In this document: positions 21,604 through 32,260 of the stretch, one piece after another
Position numbering within the stretch: the stretch's first letter is position 1
How the letters are laid out: each line of letters opens with the position of its first letter
Assembly (NCBI RefSeq): GCF_021462225.1
Contig: NC_061811.1
Coordinates: forward strand, 7,837,663 to 7,901,662
Length of the DNA: 64,000 nt
Reading direction: 5' to 3'
Source: Girardinichthys multiradiatus
Taxonomy: Eukaryota > Chordata > Actinopteri > Cyprinodontiformes > Goodeidae
Notes under the pieces: generated by a model
What the model was told of the DNA's origin: nothing
What the model saw: the letters and a program-made list of their open reading frames with translations, nothing else
Database searches by the model: none
Program-made: the position numbers and the translations under genes

Positions 21604-24160
21604 CATTTCATTTATTGATTCACAAAGCGCTTTAAAACATCCAAACAAAAATACCGAAGTTGAAAAGAAATTCGCTAAAAAACATTAAAACCCTTTCTGA
21701 ACAAATATGTCTTCAATTAGCTTTCGAAATGTCCTGGTTCATTGATGGCATGGCGGTCCAAAAGAAGGTGTGATTGCCACTGTCAAAAAGGCCCGGTAAA
21801 CTTAAATAAAAGCTGACTGGATGACCTCAAGGACCTGCCATGCAGACAAACATTTAAAAGTTCAGATGAATAGGGGTTTGAATGCCATTAAGAAATTTAA
21901 AAACAAAGAGCAAAAGTTTAAAATCAGTTCTAAAACTAACAGGAAAGAAATAAATATTTACAATGTAAATATAAAACGGGGGTAATGTGCGCACATCGGG
22001 AGGATATTAGTTAAAAGCTGCATTCTGGACAAGTCAGAGGCGATTTAGGTTCCACTGGGAGCCACTGACATAAACAACATTACAATAGTTGGAGCTAATT
22101 TAAGCATGAATGGCCTTTTCCAGGTCAGGAAAATACATAAAATGGCTTAACATTGGCCAAAAGGCGCAGCTGAAAAAATCTTGTCCTGACTACAGAGTCA
22201 GTTTGGTTTTTAAAAGTAAAATCCTTGTCAAATATTACCCTTAAATTTTTGACACTGTTCTTCGCAGTGTCAACCATGACAGCCCCACAACATCCAAAGA
22301 CTTGAGGTACTCAGGGCGGATCTCATCCACCCCCGAAGCCTTGCCACCGCGGAGCTTTTTAACCACCTCGGTGACTTCAGCCTGGGTGATGAAAGAGTCC
22401 AACCCCGAGTCCCCAGCCTCTGTTTCCACCAGGGAATGCGTGATGGCAGGATTGAGGAAATCCTCGAAGTACTCCATCCACCGCCCGATAATGTCGCCAG
22501 TCGAGGTCAGCAGCTCTCCGCCCCCACTGTAAACAGTGTAGGCGAAGCACTGCTCCTCAGCCTCCCTGGTAAGGCCTACGCCAGGGTATTGGAGAGGAGA
22601 GTCCGGCCGATAGTCGAACCCCGGCTTCAGGAGGAGCAGTGTGGACCAGCTCTATACCCTCTACAGGGTACTCGAGGGTTCAAGGGAGTTTGCCCAACCG
22701 GTCCACATGTGTTTTGTGGACCTGGAGAAGGCATTCGACTGTGTCCCTCGTGATGCCCTGTGGGCGGTGGTCCAGAAGTATGGAGTCGGGGGCCCTTTAC
22801 TAGGGGCCATCTGGTCTCTGTACAAGCGGAGCAGGAGTTTGGTTCCCATTGCCAGTGCTAAGTTGGACCTATTCCCGGCGCATGTTGGACTCCAGCAGGG
22901 CTGCCCTTTGTCACCGGTCCTGTTCATAACTTTTATGGACAGGATTTCTAGGCGCAGCCAAGGGCCGGAGGGGGTCTGGTTTGGGGACCAGAGGATTTCG
23001 TTTCTTCTTTTTGCAGATGACATGGTCCTGCTGGCCCCCTCTAGCCAAGACCTACAGCATGCGCTGTGGCGGTTCGCGGGCGAGTGTGAAGCGGCAGGGA
23101 TGAAAATCAGCTCCTCCAAGTCCGAGGCCATGGTTCTCGACCGGAAAAGGGTGGCTTGTTCTCTTCAGGTTGGAGGGGAGTTCCTGCCTCAAGTGGAGGA
23201 GTTTAAGTATCTCGGGTTCTTGTGCACGAGTGAGGGAAGAATGGAGCTCGGGCATCTATACCGGATGTCTCCTGGACGCCTTCCTCGGAAGGTGTTCCAG
23301 GCACGTCCCACTGGGAGGAGGCCCAGGGGACGGCCCAGGACACGCTGGAGGGACTATATCTCTCGGCTGGCCTGGGAACGTCTTGGTCTCCCCCCCGGAG
23401 GAGCTGGAGGAGGTGTCTGGGGAGAGGGACGTCTGGGCATCTCTGCTGAGTCTTCTGCCCCCGTGACCCGGTCCCGGATAAAGCGGAAGACGACAAGTAC
23501 GAGTACGAGGGTTCTGGCCCAACCACGGTTCCACCGTAGTAAGGCAATCCAGTAGAGCGGAGAGCAACCTGTTTTCAGAGACAAGTATATCTGAATGTCA
23601 TCTGCATACCAGTGGAAGGATAACTGAGTAATAATTGCTCCAAGTGGCAACATATAAAGAGAAAATAGAAGAGGCCCAAGAATGGGACCCCACATGAAAG
23701 AGGAGCACTAGAGGAGGAAAACTTATTAATCATGACAGAAAAAGTTTTATCTGTCAGACAAGACGTGAACCATTGCAATGCTGTGCCATGAATACCGCTG
23801 CTGTAAGGTCCAACAAAATCAGAACCACAGGGGACTTTTTGATTGACAGACATAACTACATCATTATGAACTTTTACTAACACGGTCTCTGTACTATGCC
23901 CCTTTCTAAAGCCAGACTGGAATTTTTCGAAGATGTCATTGCTCTTTAAAAAAGGTTGAAATTCAATAAAGCAAATTCTCCAAGAACTTGGAAAGAAACG
24001 ATAAATTAGAAATTGGTCTCAAATTTGATAAAAGCGAGGGATTAAGGTGAGGTTTTTTTTAAGAAGTGGCCTAACAGCAGCATGTTTGAAACCAATTGGC
24101 ATAGTTCTTGTTAATAAAAAACAGTTAATAAAAGTCAAGAAAATACAGAACTTATCTTTC
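21604..24160 (-). pseudogene. L2-like LINE (minus), split by an RTE-like LINE
   Basis: Right of the insertion, minus frames from about 24110 to 23570 read FKHAAVRPLLKKNLTLIPRF, FQSGFRKGHSTETVLVKVHN, GTALQWFTSCLTDKTFSVMI, SAPLSCGVP, FSLYMLPLGAII and FHWYADDIQIYLSLK, the reverse transcriptase palm with the YADD catalytic motif. Left of it, 22260 down to about 22010 continues with NSVKNLRVIFDKDFTFK and LEKAIHA ... LVQNAAF, the post-catalytic part. Multiple stops and shifts show age. The 3' end lies near 21604. The clade is L2/CR1-like by motif; the protein is not functional. The interrupting insertion is listed separately. Confidence 0.8.
22267..23511 (+). pseudogene. RTE-like LINE, copy 1, with inverted 5' segment and internal deletion
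   Basis: The direct part (22553 on) encodes a reverse transcriptase: CFVDLEKAFDCVPRDALW (motif A), GLQQGCPLSPVLFITFMDRI (motif B), LLFADDMVLL (catalytic F-A-D-D), KSEAMVLDRK and FKYLGFL, ending GRRPRGRPRTRWRDYISRLA. Segment 22267-22552 is the same element's upstream region in opposite orientation (minus: KKLRGGKASGVDEIRPEYLK). About 119 bp found in copy 2 (32273-32391) is missing at the inversion joint. A further 318 bp (106 codons, copy 2 positions 33101-33418) is deleted in frame after GRMEL. Not functional. Sits inside the L2-like LINE. Confidence 0.88.
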
Positions 24161-26939
24161 TGTTGCCCTTGAACAACTTTTCTATTACCTTTATGCATGT
24201 GCAGGCAATGCCGTGTTAGTGCCCCCTGCTTTCTGTTGAGAATTGGGAAAATATTTTTGGATGATTTCCTATATTTTGATTGGTTGGGACACAGCAAAAG
24301 GAGGAGCTCACCCAGGCCACCAAGACCCACCACTGTTTGCACAGGCCGTAAGTTCAAAGTGTGCAGACCAATGCTTTTTTAAGTGTGTAGAGGACCATTA
24401 ATATCCTGTGGACATTTAAAATATCAAACTATATTATGATTAAAAATCTAGGTGAAACATTTCTTACTTCAAATGATGATGTTATACACAGAAATGTCTT
24501 TTGTAGTGTGTTCATGAAACAAAAAAGTTGTACAAAAAAAAAACTAAAACGGCAAGTGGTATAAAAGGGGTCCAAATTTCAAAGAAATCCCTAAATGCCT
24601 CTAGATTAAAGAATGTTTGAATGACAAACTGCTTGTCATACTACTGTTTACAGACAGAGTGATTCTTAACAGTTTTCACAGGTACGCTGTGATAATGACG
24701 TCTGCACAATTTCAATGCAATAGTCCAAATGAATTTTGAAGATACAAGCATTAGTTCAAATTATAAACTTTTCAAAAAGCAGCGTTGCAACAACTCAGAT
24801 GCTCATACCCGTTCAAAGAATGTATCCTTGAAATGTAAGACAAATTAATTATTTTTCATGTTTTTTTCTTCTAGTTTCAGAGTTACTTTTTCCACAAGCC
24901 ACACCCAATTTGGTTGTTCATTACCACACTGCAGTTATATATATGAAAAAAATGTGTTGTGATATTTGCAAATCTAGGATCATGTTTCTGGTTTGGAATA
25001 TATATTTTGTTTACATATTTATGCCCAACTTGCATTTTAGTGAGCAAGCTATGAAACCTGTTTGTGCATATGTCTCATGTTTGCTTTTTTCTTTACTCGA
25101 ATTAGTCTTTATTCCTAGATAAGATTATTTCTTGGCCAAGTGGGATTTAACCCTAGGGTAAGATTTCATTGGAAGGTTTAACTTTTTCTTCCTCCTTGTC
25201 GCATGTGCTAACCTTATACAAAGCACCATAATGTACTGTAAAGTCATTATGAATTTTTGTATTTGAATGACTACCCACATTCTAAGAGAGCTCTCCAGTT
25301 CTGGCTAAGGCTGCAGAAGGACTTTTATCAAAGAAGAACACAAAAACAGAGCAATAACAACAGGTTTCTGTGATCTGCTGGTTTGGAAATGTGATAAATG
25401 GAACAACTCTACAATAAGACATAAGTCTTTTAAATTAAATAAAGTCTTGCTGCTCTGTGTGCATATTTATACATTGACTACTAATACTTCTTAATTGGGC
25501 AAGCAAAGAGTAGTTGGAAGAAATTTCACGATGTTTGGAGAAACAGCCAGCCCGCTTCGCCTCATTGTTGTCCTCCTCTGGAGTCTGTCACAATGCTTCC
25601 AGCAATTTAAAAAAATGTTTTGTCACATGGAGGAAAAAGTTGTCTGAAGCTCGTACTTCCTGAGGCCAAAATTTCCTGTACTGGACCAGGATGCTGGAAT
25701 ATAACTTTATATATCAAATTTCCATCAAGATTTCAAGGTTTCTTCCCAACAATATGTCCCCACAGCTACACTTATGTTCCCGAGGGAAAATAAATCAGTT
25801 TTCTCAAAATAAAGAAAGAAATGGGATATATATTACCTTACATGTAGTTCCTTGGAAAAGCTGCATTGACACTTTTTCTTATCTCCTTGGTATTAACTGT
25901 TCTGATGAGCGATGTAAGGAGCTGAGACAATAAAAGCAAAAAGTGAAGGAGAAAAGTCAGATTTCCTTTGTCCCATATTGTCATGGAGTCATTTAATGTT
26001 TGCTTTTTTTTTCTAAAGAACAGCCCTGTGAAATCTGGACAGATATCTTTGTCTCTAAAGAACTTCTTTGTGTTATTTGGAAAAACGTCTTCTGTGCACA
26101 GGAAACAAGAAATTAGAGAACTCCTCTTGATCGGACCTGGTAGGATTTAGACACACGGATGATAGTGAAATTGTATCCCGAAGTTTTATTAGATTAGAGA
26201 TCATGAGCAAGTCATTTAATGCTGGCATTGAGCTGTGCTGTTTGTTGTTGGAGTTTGTTACCTAGAACTCCTGCGTGTTGGTTTGTTTTGGAAAAGCTAT
26301 CCTATACTTTATAGTAAAAATAAAAACACAAAGACTGCGCAGTCAAGTTTTTCTGGCCAGCCAGGAGAAACACTGCAGCCCCGTTGCTGCTCACCACGAA
26401 TGCTTCTGCTTTCCTCCCCAGCTTCAGCAGTTTTTATTCAAAAGCAAGGCATGTACATGCAAAGAAAAAACATACACTTTTATCAGATGTCAGTTGAACT
26501 GTTTGATATATCTTCACTGTTGCCGGGCAAATTATATCTAAGTCAAACACACACAGAAGGCCTGTTAGCAGGCCACTAAGTTACACAATACATTTTATTT
26601 CACACATTATTAAACATAACTTGAGCATAGCAATTCAGACCCTATTAAGTATTTTAAATGGTTCCAACATTGTTCACCACTGCACGAAAACATCTGTTAA
26701 TGCATCTGTCTGCTGACCAGAGGTAGAATTAAAGTGATGAACTGACTGATTCTTACTGCAAAGTTTGAAAAACAATTACACTTCACAAGAGAATTAAGAT
26801 CACATGGATCTAAATAAACAGTGTATTTTCACAGTTGATTTTAGATTTTTCTTTTTCCATTTGCCAAGAATTTTAACATTATTTGCCATGAGAGCGTCTG
26901 AGAACCCGGGAGGCGCTGAGGCAGTTAAAAAGCCACCTG
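24161..26939. other. Non-coding stretch, no gene seen
   Basis: ORFs up to 114 codons (26235-26579) have no motif and overlap one another. A block at 24191-24385 is GC-richer than its surroundings but was not recognised. Nothing else found. Confidence 0.45.
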
Positions 26940-27175
26940 GTGGTAGGAAGCCAGAACTTGCAGCAGTGGAAACCCGAAGAATTGATGCACCTGGGAGGAG
27001 AACCCGGGGCAGAACAGGGACACCCTGGAGAGCTTTCATTTTCCTTTTCAGGAACAATGTAAGATCCCCCCTAGGTGTTTTAGAGAGTTTTGCTATGGAA
27101 AGGGATGTCTGGGTTTGACCCCTGGACCACATTCTCCTGTCACCAGATCTCACAGAAGACAATTAATGAATGGAG
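26940..27175 (+). pseudogene. Decayed RTE-like LINE 3' end (first of two)
   Basis: CACCTGGGAGGAGAACCCGGGGCAG, ACCCTGGAGAG, GATCCCCCCTAGGTG and GAAAGGGATGTCTGGG line up in order with the 3' coding end of the RTE-like LINE at 33470-33610 (GGGAGGAGGCCC, ACGCTGGAGGGACT, GAGGAGCTGG, GAGAGGGACGTCTGGG). It ends in AATTAATGAATGGA, a decayed tail. Noncoding now. Confidence 0.6.
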
Positions 27176-27244
27176 CCTGAGACATGTAGGTTATGATAAT
27201 GGTGCAGATTTCTATTTTAGTTAAGCAGACATGAAGAAAACAGA

Positions 27245-27335
27245 CATGGATGAAAGTCCCAGGATCAGGAGTTGAACCCCAGACAGCTCCTCGATAACTT
27301 CCACATATGGGTCGCCTGCTCTACCGCTGCACTAG
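27245..27335 (-). mobile_element. tRNA-derived SINE head fragment
   Basis: On the minus strand it reads TGCAGCGGTAGAGCAGGCGA (A-box-like), ACCCATATGTGGAAG, and GGGGTTCAACTCCTGATC (B-box-like), spaced as in tRNA genes. It resembles the head of the SINE at 27952. Too diverged for a functional tRNA. Confidence 0.6.
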
Positions 27336-27449
27336 GTTCGACCAAACAGCTGAACATTGTTAAAACAAACCATGTAGATCTGTTTTAACCCCTTTTCCTG
27401 GTTTATAGCTGCTTATCAAAGTAGTTAGTGGAGGTGGTTCTGATCAGGA

Positions 27450-27656
27450 TGTATCCCTTTAGAGGTTTTCTGGGCACATCCCACTGGAAAGAAAACCCAA
27501 ACAAGACCCAGAACCTGCCTGAGGGACTATACAGCATATTCATATTAGCTTAGGAACACCTTGGGAAAGTGTCACTGGGGGGAGGGATGCCTAGGTTTGC
27601 CTCGTGGGCCTATTCCCACAACCTGATCTTGGATGAGTAGATGATGGATGGATGAA
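27450..27656 (+). pseudogene. Decayed RTE-like LINE 3' end (second of two)
   Basis: TTTTCTGGGCACATCCCACTGG, GAGGGACTATACAGC, CTTAGGAACACCTTGGG, GGAGGGATGCCTAGG and the tail GATGATGGATGGATGA align in order with the 3' end of the RTE-like LINE at 33465-33670. It is older than copies 1 and 2. Confidence 0.65.
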
Positions 27657-28102
27657 TTCAACTTTCAAATGTTGAAATGCAGTTAATTAGTAATACTAGA
27701 CTGAACAAAGCAGATGAAAATTAGTGCTGGCTGAAAGAAATCTCTGTACTGTTTGATTCAGGTTCATTAAAGAAAGTTTGTCCATAAAATTCAAGTCACG
27801 TCAAATTAACCAGATGCACCACAGGACTGTTTTACTTGGTCCACCAGCCCTCAATCAGAAGACCACAAAGTTCAGTGAACGGTTTGGGAAAATGTGGAAT
27901 ATCCTTGAGGAAGACATCCAGTACATTGCTGCTCTAAAAAAGTGACTAACCGGCGCGGTGCTGATGGTGTAGGGGCGAAAGCACACGACCATATACAGAG
28001 GCTACAGTCCTCAAATGGCAGCTGTCCCGGGTTCGAGTTCCAGACCCAGCGACATTTACTGAATGCCTCCCCCTCTCTCTACCACTCTTTCCTGTCTACA
28101 TA

Positions 28103-29670
28103 CAGGTCCTTCTCAAAGTATTAGCATATTGTGATAAAGTTCATTATTTTCCATAATGTCATAATGAAAATTTAACATTCATATATTTTAGATTCATTGC
28201 ACACTAACTGAAATATTTCAGGTCTTTTATTGTTTTAATATGGATGATTTTGGCAAACAGCTCATGAAAACCCAAAATTCCTATCTCACAAAATTAGCAT
28301 ATCATTAAAAGGGTCTCTAAACGAGCTATGAACCTAATCATCTGAATCAACGAGTTAACTCTAAACACCTGCAAAAGATTCCTGAGGCCTTTAAAACTCC
28401 CAGCCTGGTTCATCACTCAAAACCCCAATCATGGGTAAGACTGCCGACCTGACTGCTGTCCAGAAGGCCACTATTGACACCCTCAAGCAAGAGGGTAAGA
28501 CACAGAAAGAAATTTCTGAACGAATAGGCTGTTCCCAGAGTGCTGTATCAAGGCACCTCAGTGGGAAGTCTGTGGGAAGGAAAAAGTGTGGCAGAAAACG
28601 CTGCACAACGAGAAGAGGTGACCGGACCCTGAGGAAGATTGTGGAGACGGGCCGATTCCAGACCTTGGGGGACCTGCGGAAGCAGTGGACTGAGTCTGGA
28701 GTAGAAACATCCAGAGCCACCGTGCACAGGCGTGTACAGGAAATGGGCTACAGGTGCCGCATTCCCCAGACCTGGGCTACAGAGAAGCAGCACTGGACTG
28801 TTGCTCAGTGGTCCAAAGTACTTTTTTTGGATGAAAGCAAATTCTGCATGTCATTCGGAAATCAAGGTACCAGAGTCTGGAGGAAGACTGGGGAGAAGGA
28901 AATGCCAAAATGCCAGAAGTCCAGTGTCAAGTACCCACAGTCAGTGATGGTCTGGGGTGCCGTGTCAGCTGCTGGTGTTGGTCCACTGTGTTTTATCAAG
29001 GGCAGGGTCAATGCAGCTAGCTATCAGGAGATTTTGGAGCACTTCATGCTTCCATCTGCTGAAAAGCTTTATGGAGATGAAGATTTCATTTTTCAGCAAG
29101 ACCTGGCACCTGCTCACAGTGCCAAAACCACTGGTAAATGGTTTACTGACCATGGTATCACTGTGCTCAATTGGCCTGCCAACTCTCCTGACCTGAACCC
29201 CATAGAGAATCTGTGGGATATTGTGAAGAGAACGTTGAGAGACTCAAGACCCAACACTCTGGATGAGCTAAAGGCCGCTATCGAAGCATCCTGGGCCTCC
29301 ATAAGACCTCAGCAGTGCCACAGGCTGATTGCCTCCATGCCACGCCGCATTGAAGCAGTCATTTCTGCCAAAGGATTCCCGACCAAGTATTGAGTGCATA
29401 ACTGTACATGATTATTTGAAGGTTGATGTTTTTTGTATTAAAAACACTTTTCTTTTTTTGGTCGGATGAAATATGCAAATTTTGTGAGATAGGAATTTTG
29501 GGTTTTCATGAGCTGTATGCCAAAATCATCCGTATTAAGACAATAAAAGACCTGAAATATTTCAGTTAGTGTGCAATGAATCTAAAATATATGAATGTTA
29601 AATTTTCCTCATGACATTATGGAAAATAATGAACTTTATCACAATATGCTAATATTTTGAGAAGGACCTG
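28103..29670 (+). mobile_element. Tc1-like DNA transposon, copy B (1568 bp)
   Basis: TA flanks at 28101-28102 and 29671-29672. TIRs of about 200 bp match copy A apart from scattered substitutions. It carries the same 42-bp internal deletion as copy A. It lies within the A-rich end of a SINE. Confidence 0.97.
28431..29393 (+). CDS. Tc1-like transposase, copy B, uninterrupted but with 14-residue deletion (320 codons)
   Basis: DD34E transposase with all three catalytic residues present: D134 (LFLDESKF), D224 (FQQDLAPAHS) and E259 (NPIENLW), with exactly 34 residues between D224 and E259. The helix-turn-helix (ISERIGCSQSAVSRHL) and basic linker are intact. Compared with copy C it lacks the 14 residues VKPLLNQKQRQKRL before TWATEK, a stretch that in Tc1 transposases forms the conserved KPLL...RL block leading to the first catalytic strand. 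Ser to Leu next to D134 is another departure from A and C. It is the best-preserved copy in the window, but the deletion makes activity doubtful. Codons 1-320 match copy A except at a handful of positions. Confidence 0.95.
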   Translation: MGKTADLTAVQKATIDTLKQEGKTQKEISERIGCSQSAVSRHLSGKSVGRKKCGRKRCTTRRGDRTLRKIVETGRFQTLGDLRKQWTESGVETSRATVHRRVQEMGYRCRIPQTWATEKQHWTVAQWSKVLFLDESKFCMSFGNQGTRVWRKTGEKEMPKCQKSSVKYPQSVMVWGAVSAAGVGPLCFIKGRVNAASYQEILEHFMLPSAEKLYGDEDFIFQQDLAPAHSAKTTGKWFTDHGITVLNWPANSPDLNPIENLWDIVKRTLRDSRPNTLDELKAAIEASWASIRPQQCHRLIASMPRRIEAVISAKGFPTKY

Positions 29671-29739
29671 TACTGTCAAAAAATTGAAAAAATAAAGGCC
29701 ACTAGTGCTGAAAAAATATCTTTAAAAAAGTGACTAACC

Positions 29740-31361
29740 CACAACTCTGACCTCCTGGCAGAGCAGCCAATGCTTAAATGAAGTTAAATATGCAATATTT
29801 GACTGACAAGCATGAAATTGCCAAAACTATTCATTTCAGAAATTATTACTTTTATTTCTTGGCAGATGACAGCCTTCTGTGAATGGCCAGATGCTTTTCC
29901 AAAGACACTTATCAGGTTTCTGTGTAGGATCTCCAAATCGTGCTAAATGAAACAACAAGAAGAACCAAACATCATTGTTCTTTGGGATAATCAGACGTGG
30001 CTCTTTAAAAAGTCTGGAACCACATGCTATACTTGAGTAATGCAATGTTTGTCTTAGACGGACACACAAGGACACACTGTCATCAATCTTTCCAGAGATT
30101 ATTTGGTCCTGACACAACTTACTTGGTTTGTTGCATTTTCACTTTAAAAACCAGCTTTTATTGTATTTACACAGCAGAATTTTCCAAGAAGAATACATTT
30201 AAAACCTTGTAATGTCTTTATGGGAAGGAAGTACTATTCTTTGCAGATGTATGAGGGATCGTAATTATTTTTGGAAATAATGTAGGTTTTGTGCATGTGA
30301 ATAAAGTTTTGCAATAGAAAAAAAGGACTTAACCTCAAAAAACCACAGCTAGAAAAACAATTTTATGAAAGTTTAGAATTTTACAATGGTTTTTGAATTT
30401 AATTGATGTTTTTCCACCTAAAAACAGTTTATAAATTAAGCAAGGATATAAATTAGGAGAGCTGAGATGGCTCTGATGTAAAATATGCAGATGAAGATGT
30501 CCAAAGGTCAACACACCAGAAGCACCTGCATTGAGTCTGTCAACGGATCATGAGCAGAAAAACATCTGCTGATTCTCTTTATTCGGTCCTGTTCAGACAG
30601 ACTAAAGAAAACGATAAATCACTGCTTTTGAAAGAGGAATGAAGACAAGCATGGAGAGAGAAAATACCACAAAAATAATACATGTTGGAAAAGGTCCTGG
30701 TGGTTCCCACAAAACCATGTGAACATCACTCAGACTGTAACCAGTCAGTTTTTTTTTTTTCTGTACATAAGGCAAAATAGCTTTGAAAAAAGCTTATTTT
30801 GGGCTCTCTGCATGCTTTATGACCTTCTTTCTAGAATTAAAAAGTTCATTTTTGTCATTAATTATTTAAACGTTTAATCCCAATATTATTATTATTATTT
30901 TTATTATTATTTTATATCTGCGTGCTTATTCTTACATCCATTTTCTTTTTCAAACAGTTAATAAGGTACAACGACAGAAGATGGAAGATCTCTTAGAGAT
31001 GTACTTTAAAGAACGTTTATGGAAAAAGTGAAAGAAAAATGCCACAACAGGTGAGATATAGTAACTAAAACAACAGTGCTATCACTGACTATGAATAGAA
31101 TATTTAATGTATACTAATTTGGTTGAGTAAAGTTTCTGGTAAATTGCTCTTTGCTTCAGTCAAAATAAATCAAATGGATAGAAATGCTTCCCAGTTAGAT
31201 AAAAGATTCTTGTTTGTAGAGAGTAAATGCAAAGAGCAGTTAAGTCTCAAATCGGCTACAATTTTTGGAGAGCTGAGTTTGATATTAATAGCTACACCTT
31301 GGCCTGATTACTACCAGACCTGTAGAATCAAGAAATTGCTTAAATAGATGGATAATGGATA
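29740..31361. other. Non-coding stretch, no gene seen
   Basis: Short (TTA)n-like tract near 30884-30914. ORFs are short and unremarkable. Confidence 0.5.
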
Positions 31362-31640
31362 GTTTCTTCAGCAGGGACAGGGAAGCTGATCAGAGTTGAT
31401 GGGAAGATGAGTGGAACTAAATACAGAAAACCCCCTGAAGAAAATCTGTTAAAAGCTGCAGAGGACTTGAAACTGGGGTGGAGGTTCACCTTTAAACTTT
31501 TAGTCAGAGCTACAAAGGAATATTTCAGATCACAGAATAGTGATGTGTTGCAATGGTCTAGTCAAAGGGTAGACTTAAATCCTTTGAGGATGTTCACAGC
31601 CATTCTCCATCCAGTCTGACTCAGTTTTAGCTGTTTGGAA
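31362..31640 (+). pseudogene. Tc1-like transposase fossil
   Basis: Frame 31407-31619 (MSGTKYRKPPEENLLKAAED, LKLGWRFTF, VRATKEYFRSQNSDVLQWSS, VDLNPL) matches the segment from the GTxxYxxILEENLL block to the SPDLNP block of Tc1 transposases. The QxDNxPxH block with the second Asp has been deleted between WRFTF and VRA, and the ENLW block with the Glu is also gone. Related in type to the subfamily whose TIR derivative is at 10940-11490 (from memory). Confidence 0.75.
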
Positions 31641-32244
31641 GGAAAAAACTCACAGTGACCAAGAACAAACCAGGAGTATACATACAAGGGAAGATGATTG
31701 CTGGAGTAGAGAACCAAACCAAACTCTAAAATATTCTAACAGTTAGATAAATACCTCAAAATACCTGCAGTTGTTTTACAGCAAAAGATGTTATAACGAA
31801 GTGAGGGGGGTTAATGCAATGACATGCCCCAGTTTTCAGTGTTTTAGCTATAACAATTGCTGAAAACTATGGATTGTCTTTCCTCATACTTTATTATTAT
31901 GCATTACTACTTTGCTCTATTATATAAAATATCAATGAATTATGTTGAAGTCAGATTTAGATTAGATAGGCTTTATTGTCTGTCTCAGAAGTGACAAAAA
32001 TTCTCATTTGATAGAGCTTCATTAAAACATGTGTTAAAAGATAAATTACAATATTGGTTGTAACATGGTAAAATGTGAAAACGTTGAAGAGATGTGAATA
32101 TGGTTCCACCGCAAGCGCTGTCTGGGGTAACTGGTGCAGAGGAGAGGAAAAGAACTGATGTTGGAACCTGGAATGAAGAAAGGGTTAACTGAGGGCATCT
32201 GTGGGTAACGACAGACAGCAGAAGGAGTAGATACATTAGCAGAA
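31641..32244. other. Non-coding stretch; possible LINE 3' remnant at its right
   Basis: At 31958 TTTAGATTAGATAGGCTTTATTGTC looks like a minus-oriented LINE 3' tail. The rest is unassigned. The 16 bases at 32245-32260 are the left target duplication of the next element. Confidence 0.4.
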
Positions 32245-32260
32245 GATGGGTACAAGGACC

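Larger units (their letters stand above)
27952..29722 (+). mobile_element. tRNA-derived SINE split by Tc1 copy B, with 17-bp target duplication
   Basis: SINE parts are 27952-28102 and 29673-29722, about 200 bp in total. The head has GGTGTAGGGGCGAAAGCACACG (A-box region) and GGGTTCGAGTTCC (B-box region); the body has CCCCCTCTCTCTACCACTC; the A-rich end has AAATAAAGGCCACTAGTGC. A perfect 17-bp duplication TAAAAAAGTGACTAACC flanks the whole composite (27935-27951 and 29723-29739), proving where the SINE begins and ends and that the Tc1 copy landed inside it later, at a TA. Confidence 0.92.

Noticed and set aside
22661..23131. Minus-strand ORF of 156 codons opposite the RTE-like LINE, and similar ones at 32905-33426 and 23203-23695
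   Set aside because: Antisense shadows of the LINE reverse transcriptase. The plus-strand frame carries the motifs.
26804..27118. 104-codon ORF with a GR-rich segment as a gene
   Set aside because: Most of it lies in the decayed RTE-like LINE 3' end at 26940-27175.
27252..27335. Functional tRNA genes at SINE heads (also 3065-3157, 15538, 18960, 27952)
   Set aside because: A- and B-box-like words are present, but the cloverleaf stems do not pair and the sequences continue into SINE bodies.
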